Source of the DNA: Hibiscus mutabilis
Taxonomy: Eukaryota; Streptophyta; Magnoliopsida; Malvales; Malvaceae
DNA length: 64,000 nucleotides
Assembly (NCBI GenBank): GCA_019671005.1
Contig: CM033744.1
Location: forward strand, 15,864,128 to 15,928,127
Reading direction: 5' to 3'
Shown here one piece after another: positions 44,670 to 56,720 of the stretch. Position numbers and translations under genes: made by a program. The notes beneath the pieces are model-generated. The model was not told the origin of the DNA. It saw only the letters and a program-made list of their open reading frames with translations, and searched no databases. The first letter of the stretch is position 1. Every line of letters begins with the position of its first letter.

Positions 44670-46331
44670 TCATCTACCATAGATGGAAATTCTCCCAATA
44701 ACTAAATCAATTTCTTCACATCTTGCCAACACATTCTCTAAATTGCCGGCGCAACTATCGAAGTCATTACCAAAAACGGAAAAATCATCCATGATAATCT
44801 CAAGGAAGTCTTCGACCATGTCTGAAAAGAGTGCCATTATGCATCTTCTAATGTTACTCATATCTGAGAAAACTTGAGGAGAGTCATTCCGATACTTCTT
44901 ATAGTCCATCTGCACCCTCCATCGGGTGACAATATTGCCCAAAAAAAGTTTGGCCAATGTGCATGCCACTACTCCCTTTTGTGTTACCATGGGGGAGGTG
45001 TCTTTCTTTCGTGTTCCCTTGTAGTCCATGCATATCTTCCACCTTTCTACTATTCCTGAAGGCATGGATATATTATTAGGAAAAATTATATCAACATCAA
45101 ACCATTTAATTACCTCATCCTTGTCGGGCTCCATCATGGTTGGATATAGCCTTTGTTGTCGTGGAAATTGATGCTCTAGCCAATTGCCGTGGCAATCAGT
45201 TGCCAAAATTTGCTGTAAGTCAAGGGAATAACCAATTTTCTGAAAAGCATTACAAATCCAAACACCTTTTTCTTTTGGCCTCTCAAACATCTCCATCAGT
45301 AGAGATTTCGATGGCTTCAAATCTACCAACATCGGTTCCTCAAGACATACCTGCAATGGACGAGGTAAGTTTTTAAAGAATTCGAAAGGTTCAACCATTA
45401 CCTGCTCATATTCCATTGGCAAAGTATTATCATCTCGTTGATCTTGCATGTGGTCGTGTAATTTCCGTGGCAACTGTAGATGAGAGAAATCTACGAATTC
45501 CTACTTCAACATCAATGTTGTAACCTTCTGGGCATCAGGCTCCTTAGAATTTGCTGTAGTATTGTTGTTCTTAGCTTCATTGAGTGTTAACGCGGCATTG
45601 CTCTGTTCAGGCTCCTCAATCATTGCCGAGGTAATTTGTTGCTGAGGCTCATCATGTGTTGGGCAGTCTCTCTCATTGGCATCCTCTTGACTTAGAGGTT
45701 CTAGTTGTTCACCACACATCAGAGAGCTTTCTTTGCATTGCTTCTTATCCTCTTGCTTTGGGACGTCAGTATCCCCCAGAATGGATTGTTGGTGCATGTT
45801 ATCCATGACATATTTGGATCTCCTCAATTGATCTTCTGAATCCCCTAAGGTTGCATCCCACTGAGCTATCCTCGTATCCATGGACTTTTATAGCTCTCGA
45901 ATCTCTTCAATTGATCCGTCAAGTCTAGCCAAGGAAGCTAGCAACGTTTCCTCCAAGGAATTGGAATGCTCTTGAAAAGGACTACATTGCCATGGCATAT
46001 CTGTTGCTGCGGCAAAATTGTTATGGTAAAAAAAATTTTGAGCTTTTTGACCATACCATGAAGAATTTTGCTGTTGGTTCCATCTATGGTCCTCCATGTA
46101 GTCATATGCACCGAAAATGTGAGGGCAATTTTCAAACACATGATGTTCTCCACACATAGCACAAGATTTTTCCACAGTATAAGCTCTTTGGGCTTTTCTC
46201 TGTTGGTATAGGTAATCATCAAAGGGTGCAAGAAACTCTTGATTGGATTGATTCATATCTTCTAACATCAACTCTCGAATAGATCGGCTTTTCTTTCCCG
46301 ACATGTTGATGTCTCTTAACTTGTAGTGCAC
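44670..46331 (-). pseudogene. Gag tail to rearranged RT of element C, one frame with two stops
   Basis: A single frame of about 554 codons is interrupted only near 45888 and 45501. It starts MHYKLRDINMSGKKSRSIRE, contains a knuckle-like CAMCGEHHVFENCP (near 46150), a Gln/Asn-rich stretch and a long acidic linker, then RT pieces. RT is abnormal: ERWKICMDYKGTRKKD is followed 40 residues on by a second TRWRVQMDYKKYRND. The fingers-to-palm block with the first catalytic Asp is missing, yet CIMALFSDMVEDFLEI and IMDDFSVFG (catalytic DD) remain. Capsid is largely absent. It looks like a recombined, non-catalytic polyprotein. Confidence 0.7.
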
Positions 46332-46423
46332 CTAATATTTTTTTGATAAAACAAACAAAAAGAAAAGTTAGTAAAACTAAGGGAAAAAATGCAATAACAA
46401 AAATAACTAACACCAATTGCCAA

Positions 46424-46441
46424 TCCCTGACAACGGCGCCA
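46424..46441 (-). promoter_or_regulatory. Primer-binding site of element C
   Basis: Minus-strand TGGCGCCGTTGTCAGGGA, six bases inside the 5' LTR, the type shared by Athila and Tat lineages. Confidence 0.85.
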
Positions 46442-46447
46442 AAAACT

Positions 46448-47994
46448 TGTTGCGTGTAATAAGTGCTACGCAAATGTGCAAGTATACACGTCGCAAGTAA
46501 TAAATTGATACTCGTATCGAGTATCGTCTCTACAGGGATTGGTTTGGGCCATTTTTCTTAAGTTACTGCACTGTGAAAAGTAAAAGCACAATTGATAATA
46601 GGAGTTCTAATTAATGAGTAAACTAAGAGGAATAAACTAAAAGAATAGTTGAAATCAAAAAAGATAATAGGTCAAGTTATCGTGAGTTGAGGTGTGATAG
46701 CCGATTGGATCGTCTTGGTAAAAGAGTGAAAGGGCAACTCAGTTGCCGTGGCAACTTGCACAGCGGGGTTGCCTTGGCAACTAATCGATGGTTGCCTGGG
46801 CGACTAGCTGGGCAACTACTTGGGTGGCTAGGCAGCAACTTCAAGGTTCGGCAGAGCGTTCTTTAATGGTTTCTTCTTATCCCTAAGTCGAAACTCTAGC
46901 TACTTGTGCATGCCTTGATAATACATCCTTGCGTGAATCAAGGGTGGACAACAACCAATCTTGCGCTCCTCTTAGCCATTGAAATCCTTAGCTTATTCCT
47001 AAGCTGGATTAATCTTCACCATCAATGGATTGAATAAATACCATACTAATTCATTTCTTGAATCTAACTCTCTCGATATTAGATAAATAGATGAAGTTGC
47101 GAGATCCTCTCCCAATTCACTCGCAAACAAGAATAAGAACCAAGAATGAGTAAACCTTGAATTGAAAGTGCAAACTCTTATTACCTAAACAAAATCCAAT
47201 TGTTTCTCAACCACAAAAACACAATAACCCCAACCAATCAAGTTAGTTCATGGTTGGGTTCAAAAGATATACAAAGAATAATCCCCAAACCATAAATCTA
47301 ATGGAAGCAAAGAAGAAGAAGAAGAAATTGAACTCTCTCCCTCCTTGCTCTCTTGTCTAAATTTCTCTCCTCTTGCCATTTGGAGTTGTCAAAATTTTCC
47401 CTCTTCTTGCCCACTTGGAGTTGAAGGCTTGGTGATCTATTTATAGGGCTAGGTCAAAGTCCTTCTTTTAGGAGGAAGTTAAGTTGGAATTAAATTATCT
47501 TTAAAGAATATAATTCTTTATTATAATATATTCCTTCTAGAACTTCTCCTATCTTCTTGGAATTTAATTCTTCTTTAACCTCTTCATGGAAATCAAACTC
47601 CTTTGGGATTTAGCTTTGCTCCACGTCATCTTGGGCTTGTCTAGTCATGAATTTCGACAACCATATCACCTTATTCTTTGCCGACAATTGCCCTGGCAAC
47701 TGGCTCGGCGTCTCCTTCATGCATTGCCCTGGCAACTAGCTCGGCATCTCCTTCATGCACTGCCCTGGCAACTGGTTCTAGCCTTGTTTAGGCAAGTGAT
47801 TCTGCACACTCAGAAAAACACACCAAAGCAGCATCTTTTTCCACAAAAATCACCAAGTTATGTAATCAAGCTCAACGGTGGAAAGAAACATGAATTAATG
47901 CATGAATGACTAATTATGCAACTAATATGAGCTTAAGTCTAACAGTAATATGAGTAAAAAGGGTAATAAAAATAGTACTTTTGAACACTTATCC
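46448..47994 (-). repeat. 5' LTR of element C
   Basis: Mate of 39907-41450 and very similar by eye. The outer end is slightly altered (TTGAACACTTATC instead of TTGAACTATCA). Contains TTGCCNNGGCAA words near 46743, 46768, 47690 and 47725. It contains the sequence GATACTCGTATCGAGTATC near 46507, an inverted repeat. Confidence 0.9.
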
Positions 47995-48638
47995 CTTGCT
48001 GTGAAATAAGCCTCCAACCAAGCTCCTCAAACCTTCCTCTTCCCAAGCTTCTTAGAAGGTTCCCTCACATCTTTCACTATACAAAGGGTTGTAAATTTGG
48101 ATTACCACTTGCAAGAGATAAAAGAGCAACTAAAACTTACTCTTAAGCTAGAAAAACATGATTAACTCTTATCCAATGCATTTCTCCCAAAAGCCCCCAC
48201 CAATCCCATTTTTCTCAACCTCCACCAAACTTGACAAAACTTACCATGATGAGTAGATCCTTTGGTGTTGAGCAACACTCCTCAAATCTACAATTTCGAG
48301 ATTTACCCTGTAAGACACAAAGATTTAACCTTTCTCTTAGATATGGAGTTAAGAGAGAGGGGATGAGTGAATGAAGAAGACAAGGAGACAAAGGGTGATC
48401 TCACTTGCATATTTTTTTTGCAGAAGCATTAAACACCCCATTTCTTTTCTTCAAATTAGGGCAAGTTACTTTTTTACCCCTCTCTAATCATCCTAAACCA
48501 AACAAAAATCTAAAACCCAAAATCCCACAATAAGGATAGCCCACTAAAGCTCTCAGAGGCCCAACTCTCGGCCCAAAAATAAAGCCCTCACTTTGGGTTA
48601 AACCGTCCCTCAAATTTTTGAAATCCAGGTTGTTACAA
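47995..48638 (-). repeat. 5' LTR of element B, outer part
   Basis: Continues B's LTR after element C (CTTGCTGTGAAATAAGCC onward, parallel to 34952-35589) and ends AGGTTGTTACA at 48637. The right flank ACCATGATC belongs to element A. Confidence 0.85.
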
Positions 48639-48722
48639 CCATGATCTTCAATAAAATATGCTCAAGACATGACAATGAACCTCTAATAAGATATGCTCAA
48701 AACTTGATTAAGGGTGCAAGTA
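48639..48722 (+). repeat. LTR2 of element A, second part
   Basis: CCATGATCTTCAATAAAATA and following matches LTR1 at about 28808-28893, proving that A's LTR2 was split by B. It is cut again at 48722, where element E starts. AAGTA (48718-48722) would be E's left duplication. Confidence 0.85.
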
Positions 48723-49830
48723 TGAAGATATGTGTTACCTCTCCAAAAGTACTGTTTTTAATGCCAATCTTACAATGCTTTTACTTGTTTTTATGTACAT
48801 TTAGTTGCATTAGGATGTTAAAACCATGCACTTGCATAAGGAGTTTAGAATTCTATCTATGCCAGTGTGAAGGGTTGTTTTGTTGGCAATTTTGCAGTTT
48901 TGGCATAGGATTTGGCTCAGAAAAGCAACACAGGAAGGAATGCTAGAGAGAATGTCGGGTGCTGTTGGCACAGATGGACCAGACAATGCCAAGCATCGGT
49001 TGGCCGAGAAGTGAACTTGATGCCATGCGAAGAGGCTGTTGGACCCCAAAAAATAGGATAAGATCAGGCTCTGAAAAGATAGCTATTGGATCAATCTCTG
49101 GAAAAAAATAACGAATAAGATGATGCCAAGAGTGGTTGGTAGACCCATGACAAGCTTGGATGGCAAGGCAACGTCGGCAGTATGACATCAGCACTAACCT
49201 TATTAGCTCTCATTCAAATTGGGATAAGATTATTATCTCTTATCCTTTCAGCATTTGAAATTCAAATGAGGAGCTTATTTTATCCCTTCCTTGCATGCCT
49301 ATTTAAACACCAACCAAGGAGGATCTTGGGAGAGCAATTGATAGATGATCAGAGTGAGGAGTTGGTGTGCAACGATTGACAACCGGATACACCTTGGAAG
49401 GGTGGTTCAACCAGCTTGGCCGAGAAGCATAGATCTTGAAGGGCTGCACATCGAGAGACCCCTTCTAGAACATTTTCTCTTTCAAGTTATTTTATTTTGT
49501 TTTAAATGATGATGTACTTGGGAAACGTTTGTGGTTTTTTAGTTAAGTCCCTCACCATGAACTAATTTCATAGTTGGTGGGGGATGTTTGCGTTGAATGC
49601 TATTTTATGTTTTAGGTTTTAATAATAAATCTGTCTTGGCAATGTTTTATCTATTCGACATACTTTAATGCTTTCTAAATACTATGCCAAGTGAGAGCTG
49701 GCACTGTTGGCCTATTGCTCCTCAATATCTTAACAGACTTGGGTTGGTAATGATTAAGTTGTTGAATACTAAGGAGAGCAGCTTCGAGAGAAGTCGTTCA
49801 AGTAGATGAACTTACTCCGGGAGTGAAATC
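48723..49830 (+). repeat. 5' LTR of element E, first part
   Basis: Includes a TATA-like CTATTTAAAC at 49299-49308. Frames at 48641-48946, 48810-49194 and 49182-49379 are LTR shadows. The last five bases AAATC (49826-49830) are duplicated after element D. Confidence 0.8.
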
Positions 49831-51223
49831 TGTTAGGATAATCAATCAACACCGAAAGTGGCCAAAAAGGGGGTGAATTGGCAATTTAAAATTTTTGGAA
49901 GCAAATAAAAAGATAGAAAATAGGACACATGATTTATAGTGGTTAAACCTTCTAACAAGGTCTATGTCCACTACCTTAGCTTCCTACTAAGGATTTTAAC
50001 CAATTTCACTATGAAATCTTCCCTTTTTCTAGGTTAAGGAGGCAAACGTTACAAAGGATCAAAGCTTTCTACCCAAAGCTTGATCAAGATTCACTCTTGT
50101 AAAAGAAAGGTAAATGGCAAAGTAATAAGATCCTCACAAGGTATATATTTGCCCAATTTGCAAGAACACTCAACCCCAAACTCGAAATAAAAGATTACAA
50201 TGAAATACACAAGTTGGGTACAAGGATTTGACTATAAGAACACAAGGGTTTGATTTTTGCTTGAGCACTTGAATGTTGTTCAATCTAGGTTCATTAGTTG
50301 TTGCTGCTACTTTGGAGACTTGTATTTATACCTTCTTATTGAATTCTAGCCGTTTGGGTGGTTGAAGTCATCAATAGAGCCGTTGGGGAGACCATCTTTC
50401 TCGCAATAAATGTAATCTGGTGAACAACTGTATCAGTACACAATGTCCCGTATTGATACCTGCTACAAGAAAAATATAGCCATTGTGGAAAGCGTATCGA
50501 TACGCAAGAGGTCGTATCAAAACGGTTATAGTGTAAAATAGGGGCATATCGAAATGGCAAGGGCCGTATCGGTACGAGTTTTGCTCACTGGAATCTTGGA
50601 TGAAAAAGTGCATCGGTACGCCTAGGGGCGTATCGGTATGGGTTATCCAAAATTTAAAAGTTTGAGGATTCCAATAACTGACAAGCAACAGTTGAAAATT
50701 TTAATGCAAAGATCTTTGAAGATCTTGACAAACCGTATCGGTACGTTTTGAAATTTCTTAAATCCAGATTTCAAACCGTATCGAAACATAATGTACTGTA
50801 TCAGTACGAGTATAAATTTCTTAAACCCAGGTTTCAAAATGTATCGAAATGCTAAGCTTTAAACGCTTACCCAGATGAACATCGTAGCGAAATGGGTGAG
50901 GCCGTATCGAAAAGTCTTGTTTAAAATGCAGGCTAAGTTTGAAGGTCGTATCGAAACTGGCTGAGTCGTATCGGTAAGCTTTGCAAAAATAAATTCCAGT
51001 AGCCAATTTTCGTATTGAAACACCAAGGGGTGTATCGATACGCCTAGGTGTATATATGTAGTTTTGCTTGAAAACACATAGAAAATTTTGGGTTTAAGTT
51101 TTGGACTTCAAAGATAATTTTTCTTGTTATTCTGTGAGACTTTTGAGTACTTAAAAATTTATTTTCGTTTTCAATTTAGTCCTTAGTTAATTTGTTATAT
51201 CAAAATCAAACATAGGTTTTACA
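49831..51223 (-). repeat. 3' LTR of element D
   Basis: 1393 bp. Rich in CGTATCGGTACG and CGTATCGAAAC words between 50430 and 51045. A TATA-like GTATAAATAC lies on the minus strand at 50322-50331. Frames at 50336-51077 read these repeats and are not genes. Confidence 0.9.
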
Positions 51224-51237
51224 ATCTCCCCCTTTTT
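51224..51237 (-). promoter_or_regulatory. Polypurine tract of element D
   Basis: Minus-strand AAAAAGGGGGAGAT directly precedes the LTR start TGTAAAACC. Confidence 0.85.
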
Positions 51238-51579
51238 GATATAACCAAACCAAATGAAAATTTTTAAGCATCTTAAAAAAAACTTTGAAAATTTACTCCC
51301 CCTTAATTTAAGGCTATATAAAAAAATTGGCTCTTTAAATCTTCTCCCCCTTTTTGTTAGATCAATAATCAATTCCATAGGGTAATAATAACTCCAAGCA
51401 ATTTAAATAAGCAACATAAGCATTAAACTTCAAATCATAGTTCAAGCAACATAATTCAATCCAACTCAAATCCTAAAAACATAAACCAAATAAAAAGCAA
51501 GGCATAGAAGTTCATAAAAAAATAAAATAAAGGTGCATAAATTAAATCCTAATATGATATGCTATGAGATGCAAAATGC
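51238..51579 (-). other. Untranslated tail of element D
   Basis: AT-rich, with further minus-strand AAGGGGGAG-type purine tracts near 51294-51305 and 51346-51357. No coding. The 63-codon frame at 51187-51378 crosses the LTR boundary and is a shadow. Confidence 0.5.
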
Positions 51580-52782
51580 CTAAGAGTCCATTCCATCATC
51601 TCCATTGTCTTCATCTTCTTCATCCTCATCCTCATAAAAATTTGTGGCCGGAGGTACATTGGATTGACACCATTCACAATGAAAAGCGTTAAGAGTGTTG
51701 TTCATAGATTTTTGGTGATGTTCAATAGCCGTCACCCTTTCCTCCAAGGATGTGAAGCGAGTGTCGGACGCAGAAAATCTGGAGTCCATGGTGGTGTGTA
51801 AATATGTGAACTTCTCATTGAGGAAAGCCATGAGAGCATCATGATTTGGTTGGGCCACCAGAGCTTGTGGAATAGGAGCTTCTTGAGGAGCCACCACCGG
51901 ATCGTGTTGTACACCACCTGGAAGGTCGGTGTTTCAAATCCATTCTCTATTGTAGTAGGTGAACTTCGCATGACGGAGAGAACGCTCATCAATTAGATCC
52001 GTGAGAGGTTTCAGAAGATCGTATGAACAATCAATACCCATCTTATGGAAGATGTAACTCAAAGCATTGCCATATATGAAGGATGTAACCATGGTGGTGT
52101 GGCGATGTTGGACAAGAAAGATAATCTCAGAGAACATAATCTGAGCAAGGTTGGGTCGCTTCTCCTCATGAAAGCATCGAAGCCAAAAATCATTGACTTG
52201 GCGAATGGTAGATTATTTTCCACCGGATGGACGAAACCACCAAGTGATCATGAGGTGTAATATGTGATCATGGGCATCAAGAACAGTCACCGAACCACTA
52301 AGGACATGTCCTAACTCACTCTCATCATCTATTACCGTATCCTCAAGACCCAAAAAATTAGCTAAAACACTTGAATCAGTTCGAAATTTCTTACCCATTA
52401 AGTAAGATTCAATTGCAATGACCAAAGATCATTCTTCATTGTAAATACACTGAGCGTTGGAATAGAAGATCAAAACAAGATTTCTGTATAAAATCCCGGG
52501 TATACTTAAAAAACTCATAAATCTCCAATTGTGCATTAAATGAAAATATTTGAATTGAAATCGTTCAGATGATAAAAACGGGATTGAAGTAACACGCTTA
52601 GGTCGAATTTTGTAACTTTGGTGTTCTTTAAAATTTTCCATGACGTTTGGAAATTGAGGTTCATTAAAACAATTTTGATAAATGTGGGTAAGATTGGGTC
52701 TATTACCAATATGATCGGGAAGAGGATGCGGAGGATTTGAACTAGAGGCAATGTCCTTTCGTGCTCGTTTCTTAGGGGCCAT
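51580..52782 (-). pseudogene. Extra reading frame downstream of RNase H in element D
   Basis: One frame of about 401 codons, interrupted by three stops (about 52429, 52213 and 51934), each a single step from a sense codon. It starts MAPKKRARKDIASSSNP (a basic N-terminus), has a middle part with SERFQFKYFHLMHNW, FYSNAQCIYNEE and ANFLGLEDTVIDDESE, then a coiled-coil-like segment (FTSLEERVTAIEHHQKSMN) and a very acidic end (EDEDEEDEDNGDDGMDS). The layout recalls the plant retroelement family annotated as putative plant transposon protein (my recollection, PF20167-like). SIRE elements often have an env-like frame here, but I see no signal peptide or membrane span. Confidence 0.6.
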
Positions 52783-53724
52783 AATCTGAAAACAAAATCA
52801 AACCAAAAATGATGTATGCATAAATCAATACATTCGATCCAAAAAGTAATCCAATAATCAAGGTATTGTTAAAAATCTATACAATATAGTTTAAAAACAT
52901 AAAAAAGTATAAAAATAATTTTTGGTAAAAGAAAACTTCAAAACAGTGTTAAAAAATATACGATATAATTTTATATTCGAATCAAAAAAGTTTCAGATTT
53001 GAAAAAGTTTTTACAAAAATATTGAAAACTATAATATATAGGTTCTAAATCTATGATTATAGTACAAAACCAGTGTATATATATGTACAAAAATTGAAAA
53101 GAAAAAGTTAGGGTTTATACCTCGAAGTTGAGATTTAGGATGAATAAAGAGATTTGGATGCACAAACTTGATAATTTTAGCCTGGGTTTGATGTAAAAAC
53201 TAAAAGCCCTCAAGAATTTTGAAGATTGGCGTGAGAAAAAGTGAGGGATTTAGAGGATTTTATAAAGGATTTTTGAGTTAGGGTTTTGAAATAAAGTTGG
53301 TATTTGAGTTAAAGTGAAAACCCTCATTTGAAGCCCTTAAAACTACCCAGCGTGAACGCGTACTGATACGCCAATGTGGCGTAACGAACCCAATACCGAA
53401 ATGATTATACAGACGTTTTGATACGTGACCCGTACTGGTACAGGTAAACCTGTACCGAAACGATTGTAGATGACCCGTATCGATACGCGTAACACCGTAT
53501 CGATACGCTTGTGCCAGAAATGTCAATTTTGGCTGCGGGTTGCTCAAAAATTCAATTTTAATTGAATCGAAATGCATGTGAATGGTTTGAGAACATCATG
53601 TATGAGCATAAATAGATGCATACTCCCCTAGCAACAAGCATATATGTATATAGGAGCAAAATCACAAAAGCAATCAATCAAACAAATTTAAGCATATTTT
53701 TAAGACCAAAAGAGGCTCTAAGGG
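52783..53724 (-). other. Spacer between RNase H and the extra frame of element D
   Basis: Non-coding, AT-rich at 52800-53110. At 53340-53520 it holds another cluster of palindromic 10-mers: GTACTGGTAC (53432) and GTATCGATAC (53477 and 53497) with several variants. This is outside the LTRs. Confidence 0.6.
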
Positions 53725-55260
53725 TCAAGGGAGGTTGGTTAAACCTAACTCTCTCCTAAGAGACCAAAAACGCTCTTTGTCTAATGGTTTGGTAAAAATA
53801 TCCGCTAATTGGTTCAAGGTGTCTACATATTCTAGAACTACATAATTTTTCAAGACATGATCTCTAATAAAATGATGCCTTATTTCTATGTGTTTGGTTA
53901 TAGAATGTTGGATGAGATTCTTTGTGAGACAAATTGCACTAGTTTTGTCACACCTAATGGGGATGGTACCTACATCAATTCCATAATCTAAGAGTTGTTG
54001 CTTCATCCAAAGGACTTGAGCACAACAACTCCCTACGGATATGTATTCGGCTTCGATGGTAGATAATGCTACACTATTTTGCTTCTTAGAAAACCAAGAT
54101 ATGAGCATACTAACTAGGAATTGACATGTGATGGATGTGCTCTTTCTATCTATCTTAAAACCCCCATAATCTGCATCCGAGAAAGCATGTAAGTTAAAGG
54201 AAGATTCTCTAGGATACCAAAGACCTAAACAAGGTGTATCTCTAAGGTACCTAAAGACTCTCTTAACGGCTATAAGGTGTGACTCTCTAAGACTAGCTTG
54301 AAATCTAGCACACAAGCAAGCACTAAACATAATCTCGAGTCTACTTGCAGTAAGATAAAGCAAAGATCCAATCATAGAGCGATAAAGATTTAAATCTACA
54401 CACTTACCTCCATCTTTGTCAAGCTTTGCGGAGGAACTCATTGGAGTGGCTTGAGGTTTTACATTCTCCAAGACAAACTTCTTGAGCATGTCCTTGATGT
54501 ACTTAGCTTGGTTCATGAAGATGCCATCCTTCCTTTGTTTAATTTGGAGCCCCAAAAAGAATGAAAGCTCCCCCATCATGCTCATCTCAAACTCACCTTG
54601 CATCAACTTAGCAAACTCTTGACAAAAAACTCATTAGTAGATCCGAAAATAATATCATCAACATAAATTTGAACTACTAATATATCTTTGTCATTTCTTT
54701 TTATGAAGAGTGTAGTATCCACCTTTCCTTTTTCAAAACCTTTTTCAACTAGAAAACTTGACAACCTTTCATACCAAGCTCTAGGAGCTTGTTTCAAACC
54801 ATATAAAGCTTTTGAAAGTTTAAAAACATGGTTTAGGTAATTTGGATCTTCAAAACTGGGTGGTTGTTCTACATACACTTATTCATTAATAAAACCATTT
54901 AAAAATTCACTTTTTACATCCATTTGAAAAAGCTTAAATTCGTGATAACATGCAAATGCTAAAAGCATCCTAATGGCTTCCATTCTAGCTACGGGTGTAT
55001 AGGTTTCATCAAAATCGATTCCCTCTTCTTGTGTGTAACCTTGAGCAACAAATCTAGCCTTGTTCCTCACTATGTTACCACTCTCATCTAGTTTGTTTCT
55101 ATAAACCCATTTAGTTCCTATGGTAGATTTATTTTTAGGCCTATCAACTAGTGTTCATACTTTACTTCTCTCAAATTGATTTAACTCTTCTTGCATAGCC
55201 AATATCCAAAAATCATCATTTAATGCTTCTTTGATATTTTTAGGCTCAATGCATGAGATA
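53725..55260 (-). pseudogene. Reverse transcriptase and RNase H of element D
   Basis: RT: KARFVAQGYTQEEGIDFDET, FKLFQMDVKSEFLNGFI (first catalytic Asp), VFKLSKALYGLKQAPRAWYE and the catalytic box YVDDIIFG near 54655. Near 54610 an indel breaks the frame, and 54606-53725 continues with GEFEMSMMGELSFFLGLQIK, TPMSSSAKLDKD, YRSMIGSLLYLTASR, then RNase H: FSDADYGGFKIDRKST, WFSKKQNSVALSTIEAEYI, KHIEIRHHFIRDH and ADIFTKPLDKERF. A stop also separates 55070-54879 from 54878. All core residues are visible, so the defects look recent. SIRE-like copia by sequence style. Confidence 0.85.
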
Positions 55261-56110
55261 AATGCAACATAATTACAAACATTTCTAAGAGAAGATCTAG
55301 TGGTTACCCTTTGGGTGGATCACCCAAAATCTCACCACCTTTGACATAGTTATACTCTCTTGGGTAGCTTACTTCCTTTCCTTCTAGATTCATGTCTCTC
55401 AAGGCTTCTAGAGGTGGATCTTGTGCTTCTTCCTCTTTGGTTGGAACTTCATCCACCTTTGATGTTTGTCCACCATCACTAGCTTCAAAAATCCCTACAT
55501 CATCATCATCACAAGAATCCTTCCTCGGAAGGAGGTTATCATCGAAAACCACATGAATAGTCTCTTCAACAACTAAGGTTCTTTTATTAAATACACGATA
55601 AGCTTTAGAGTTTAAAGAATATCCTAGAAAAATAGCTTCATCACTTTTAGCATTAAATTTGCCAAGATTATCTTTTCCAATGTTTAAAACAAACATTTAC
55701 AACCAAATGGATGAAAATAGCTAATGTTAGGCTTTTGGATTTTAAAATTTCATAAGGAGTTTTCTTTAAAATAGGCTTAATCATTACTTTATTTATGATG
55801 TAGCAAGCCGTATTAGTGGCTTCCGCCCAAAAATATTTTGGCAAATTATTTTCACAAAACATGGTTCTAGCCATTTCCTATAAAGTTTAATTTTTCCTTT
55901 CAGCAACCCCATTTTGTTGAGGTGTTCTAGGGGCTGAAAAATTGTGGCTAATACCATTTGAATTACAAAATTCCTCAAAACCTAAATTTTGGAATTCGGT
56001 TCCATGGTCACTTCGAATGTGAGAAATAGTTTGACCAAGGTCATTTTGAGTAATTTTTGAAAATGTGATGAATTTTTATAAAGCCTCATCTTTGGTACTT
56101 AAGAATAAAA
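55261..56110 (-). pseudogene. Integrase core and tail of element D
   Basis: Pieces in changing frames give SDHGTEFQN, PRTPQQNGVAERKN, EMARTMFCENNLPKYFWAEA and NTACYIINKV (core with Asp and Glu), then GKFNAKSDEAIFLGYSLNSK and RVFNKRTLVVEETIHVVFDD (C-terminal part) and an acidic linker to RT. About thirty residues after HMDKLGF are missing relative to the family, and single-base shifts interrupt the core. Confidence 0.75.
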
Positions 56111-56720
56111 CCCAAGTTTATCCATGTGGATCAATTGTAAAACTCTACTAGATGAAACATCATTAATGGATTTGAAAGAAACTATTTTGTGTTTGCCTTT
56201 TGCACAAGCATCACAAATTTTATCTTTTGAAAACTTTATTTTAGGCAAACTTCTAACTATATCTTTTGAAACCAATTTTTCTAAAACACACATGCTTGCA
56301 TGCCCTAATTTTCTATGCCATAACCAAGAATCATGCTCATCATTTACAGCAAAACATGCATGAGAAATGTGTATGTCATCTAGATGCACCATGTATATGT
56401 TTCCTATGCGATGACCAATAAGCACAATTTTGTTAGTTTCAATGTTTAAAATTTTACAACCATTTGAATCAAAAAGAACATTGAAACCTTTATCACATAA
56501 TTGACTTATGCTTAACAGATTGTGTTTAAGACCATTGACATATAAAACATTTTCAACTAGAGTAGAAGAGTGATTACTGATGGAACCAATTCCTTCAATT
56601 TGACCTTTGGAGTTGTCACCAAATGTCACTAGACCTTCTCTCTTTAGCTTTAGTTTCATGAATCTACTCTTGTCTCTGGTCATGTGTCTTAAGCATCCAC
56701 TATCATGGAACCATGAATTT
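56099..56720 (-). pseudogene. Protease end and integrase zinc domain of element D
   Basis: The protease active-site block reads DSGCLRHMTRDKSRF (DSG motif) just before the 194-codon frame. It is followed by LVTFGDNSKGQIEGIGSIS and LYVNGLKHNLLSISQLC, then the integrase N-terminal zinc block WLWHRKLGHASMCVLEKL, SKDKICDACAKGKH (HHCC). It stops at 56099 soon after HMDKLGF. Confidence 0.8.

Larger units (their letters stand above)
39907..47994 (-). mobile_element. Element C: Athila-like gypsy element, minus strand
   Basis: LTRs at 39907-41450 and 46448-47994 flank 5 kb read on the minus strand. The primer site is the Athila/Tat type (TGGCGCCGTTGTCAGGGA). The flanks CTTGT (39902-39906) and CTTGC (47995-47999) duplicate a site that is intact in element B's other LTR near 34952. 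Coding content: shortened gag, rearranged RT, truncated RNase H, integrase with a good 250-codon frame. It would be unable to reverse transcribe on its own. Confidence 0.9.
33428..48638 (-). mobile_element. Element B: Tekay-type chromovirus, minus strand, itself interrupted by element C
   Basis: On the minus strand the order is 5' LTR (48637-47995 plus 39906-38399), primer site, partial RT, RNase H, integrase, chromodomain, polypurine tract and 3' LTR (35589-33428). Gag, protease and the first half of RT are deleted between the primer site and 38135. The 3' LTR has lost its outer end at the junction with element A, so no clean duplication remains on that side. The whole coding region is full of stops. 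Confidence 0.85.

Noticed and set aside
51580..52782. Retroviral-type envelope gene in element D
   Set aside because: No signal peptide, hydrophobic membrane span or furin-like site is visible; the protein is basic at one end and acidic at the other.
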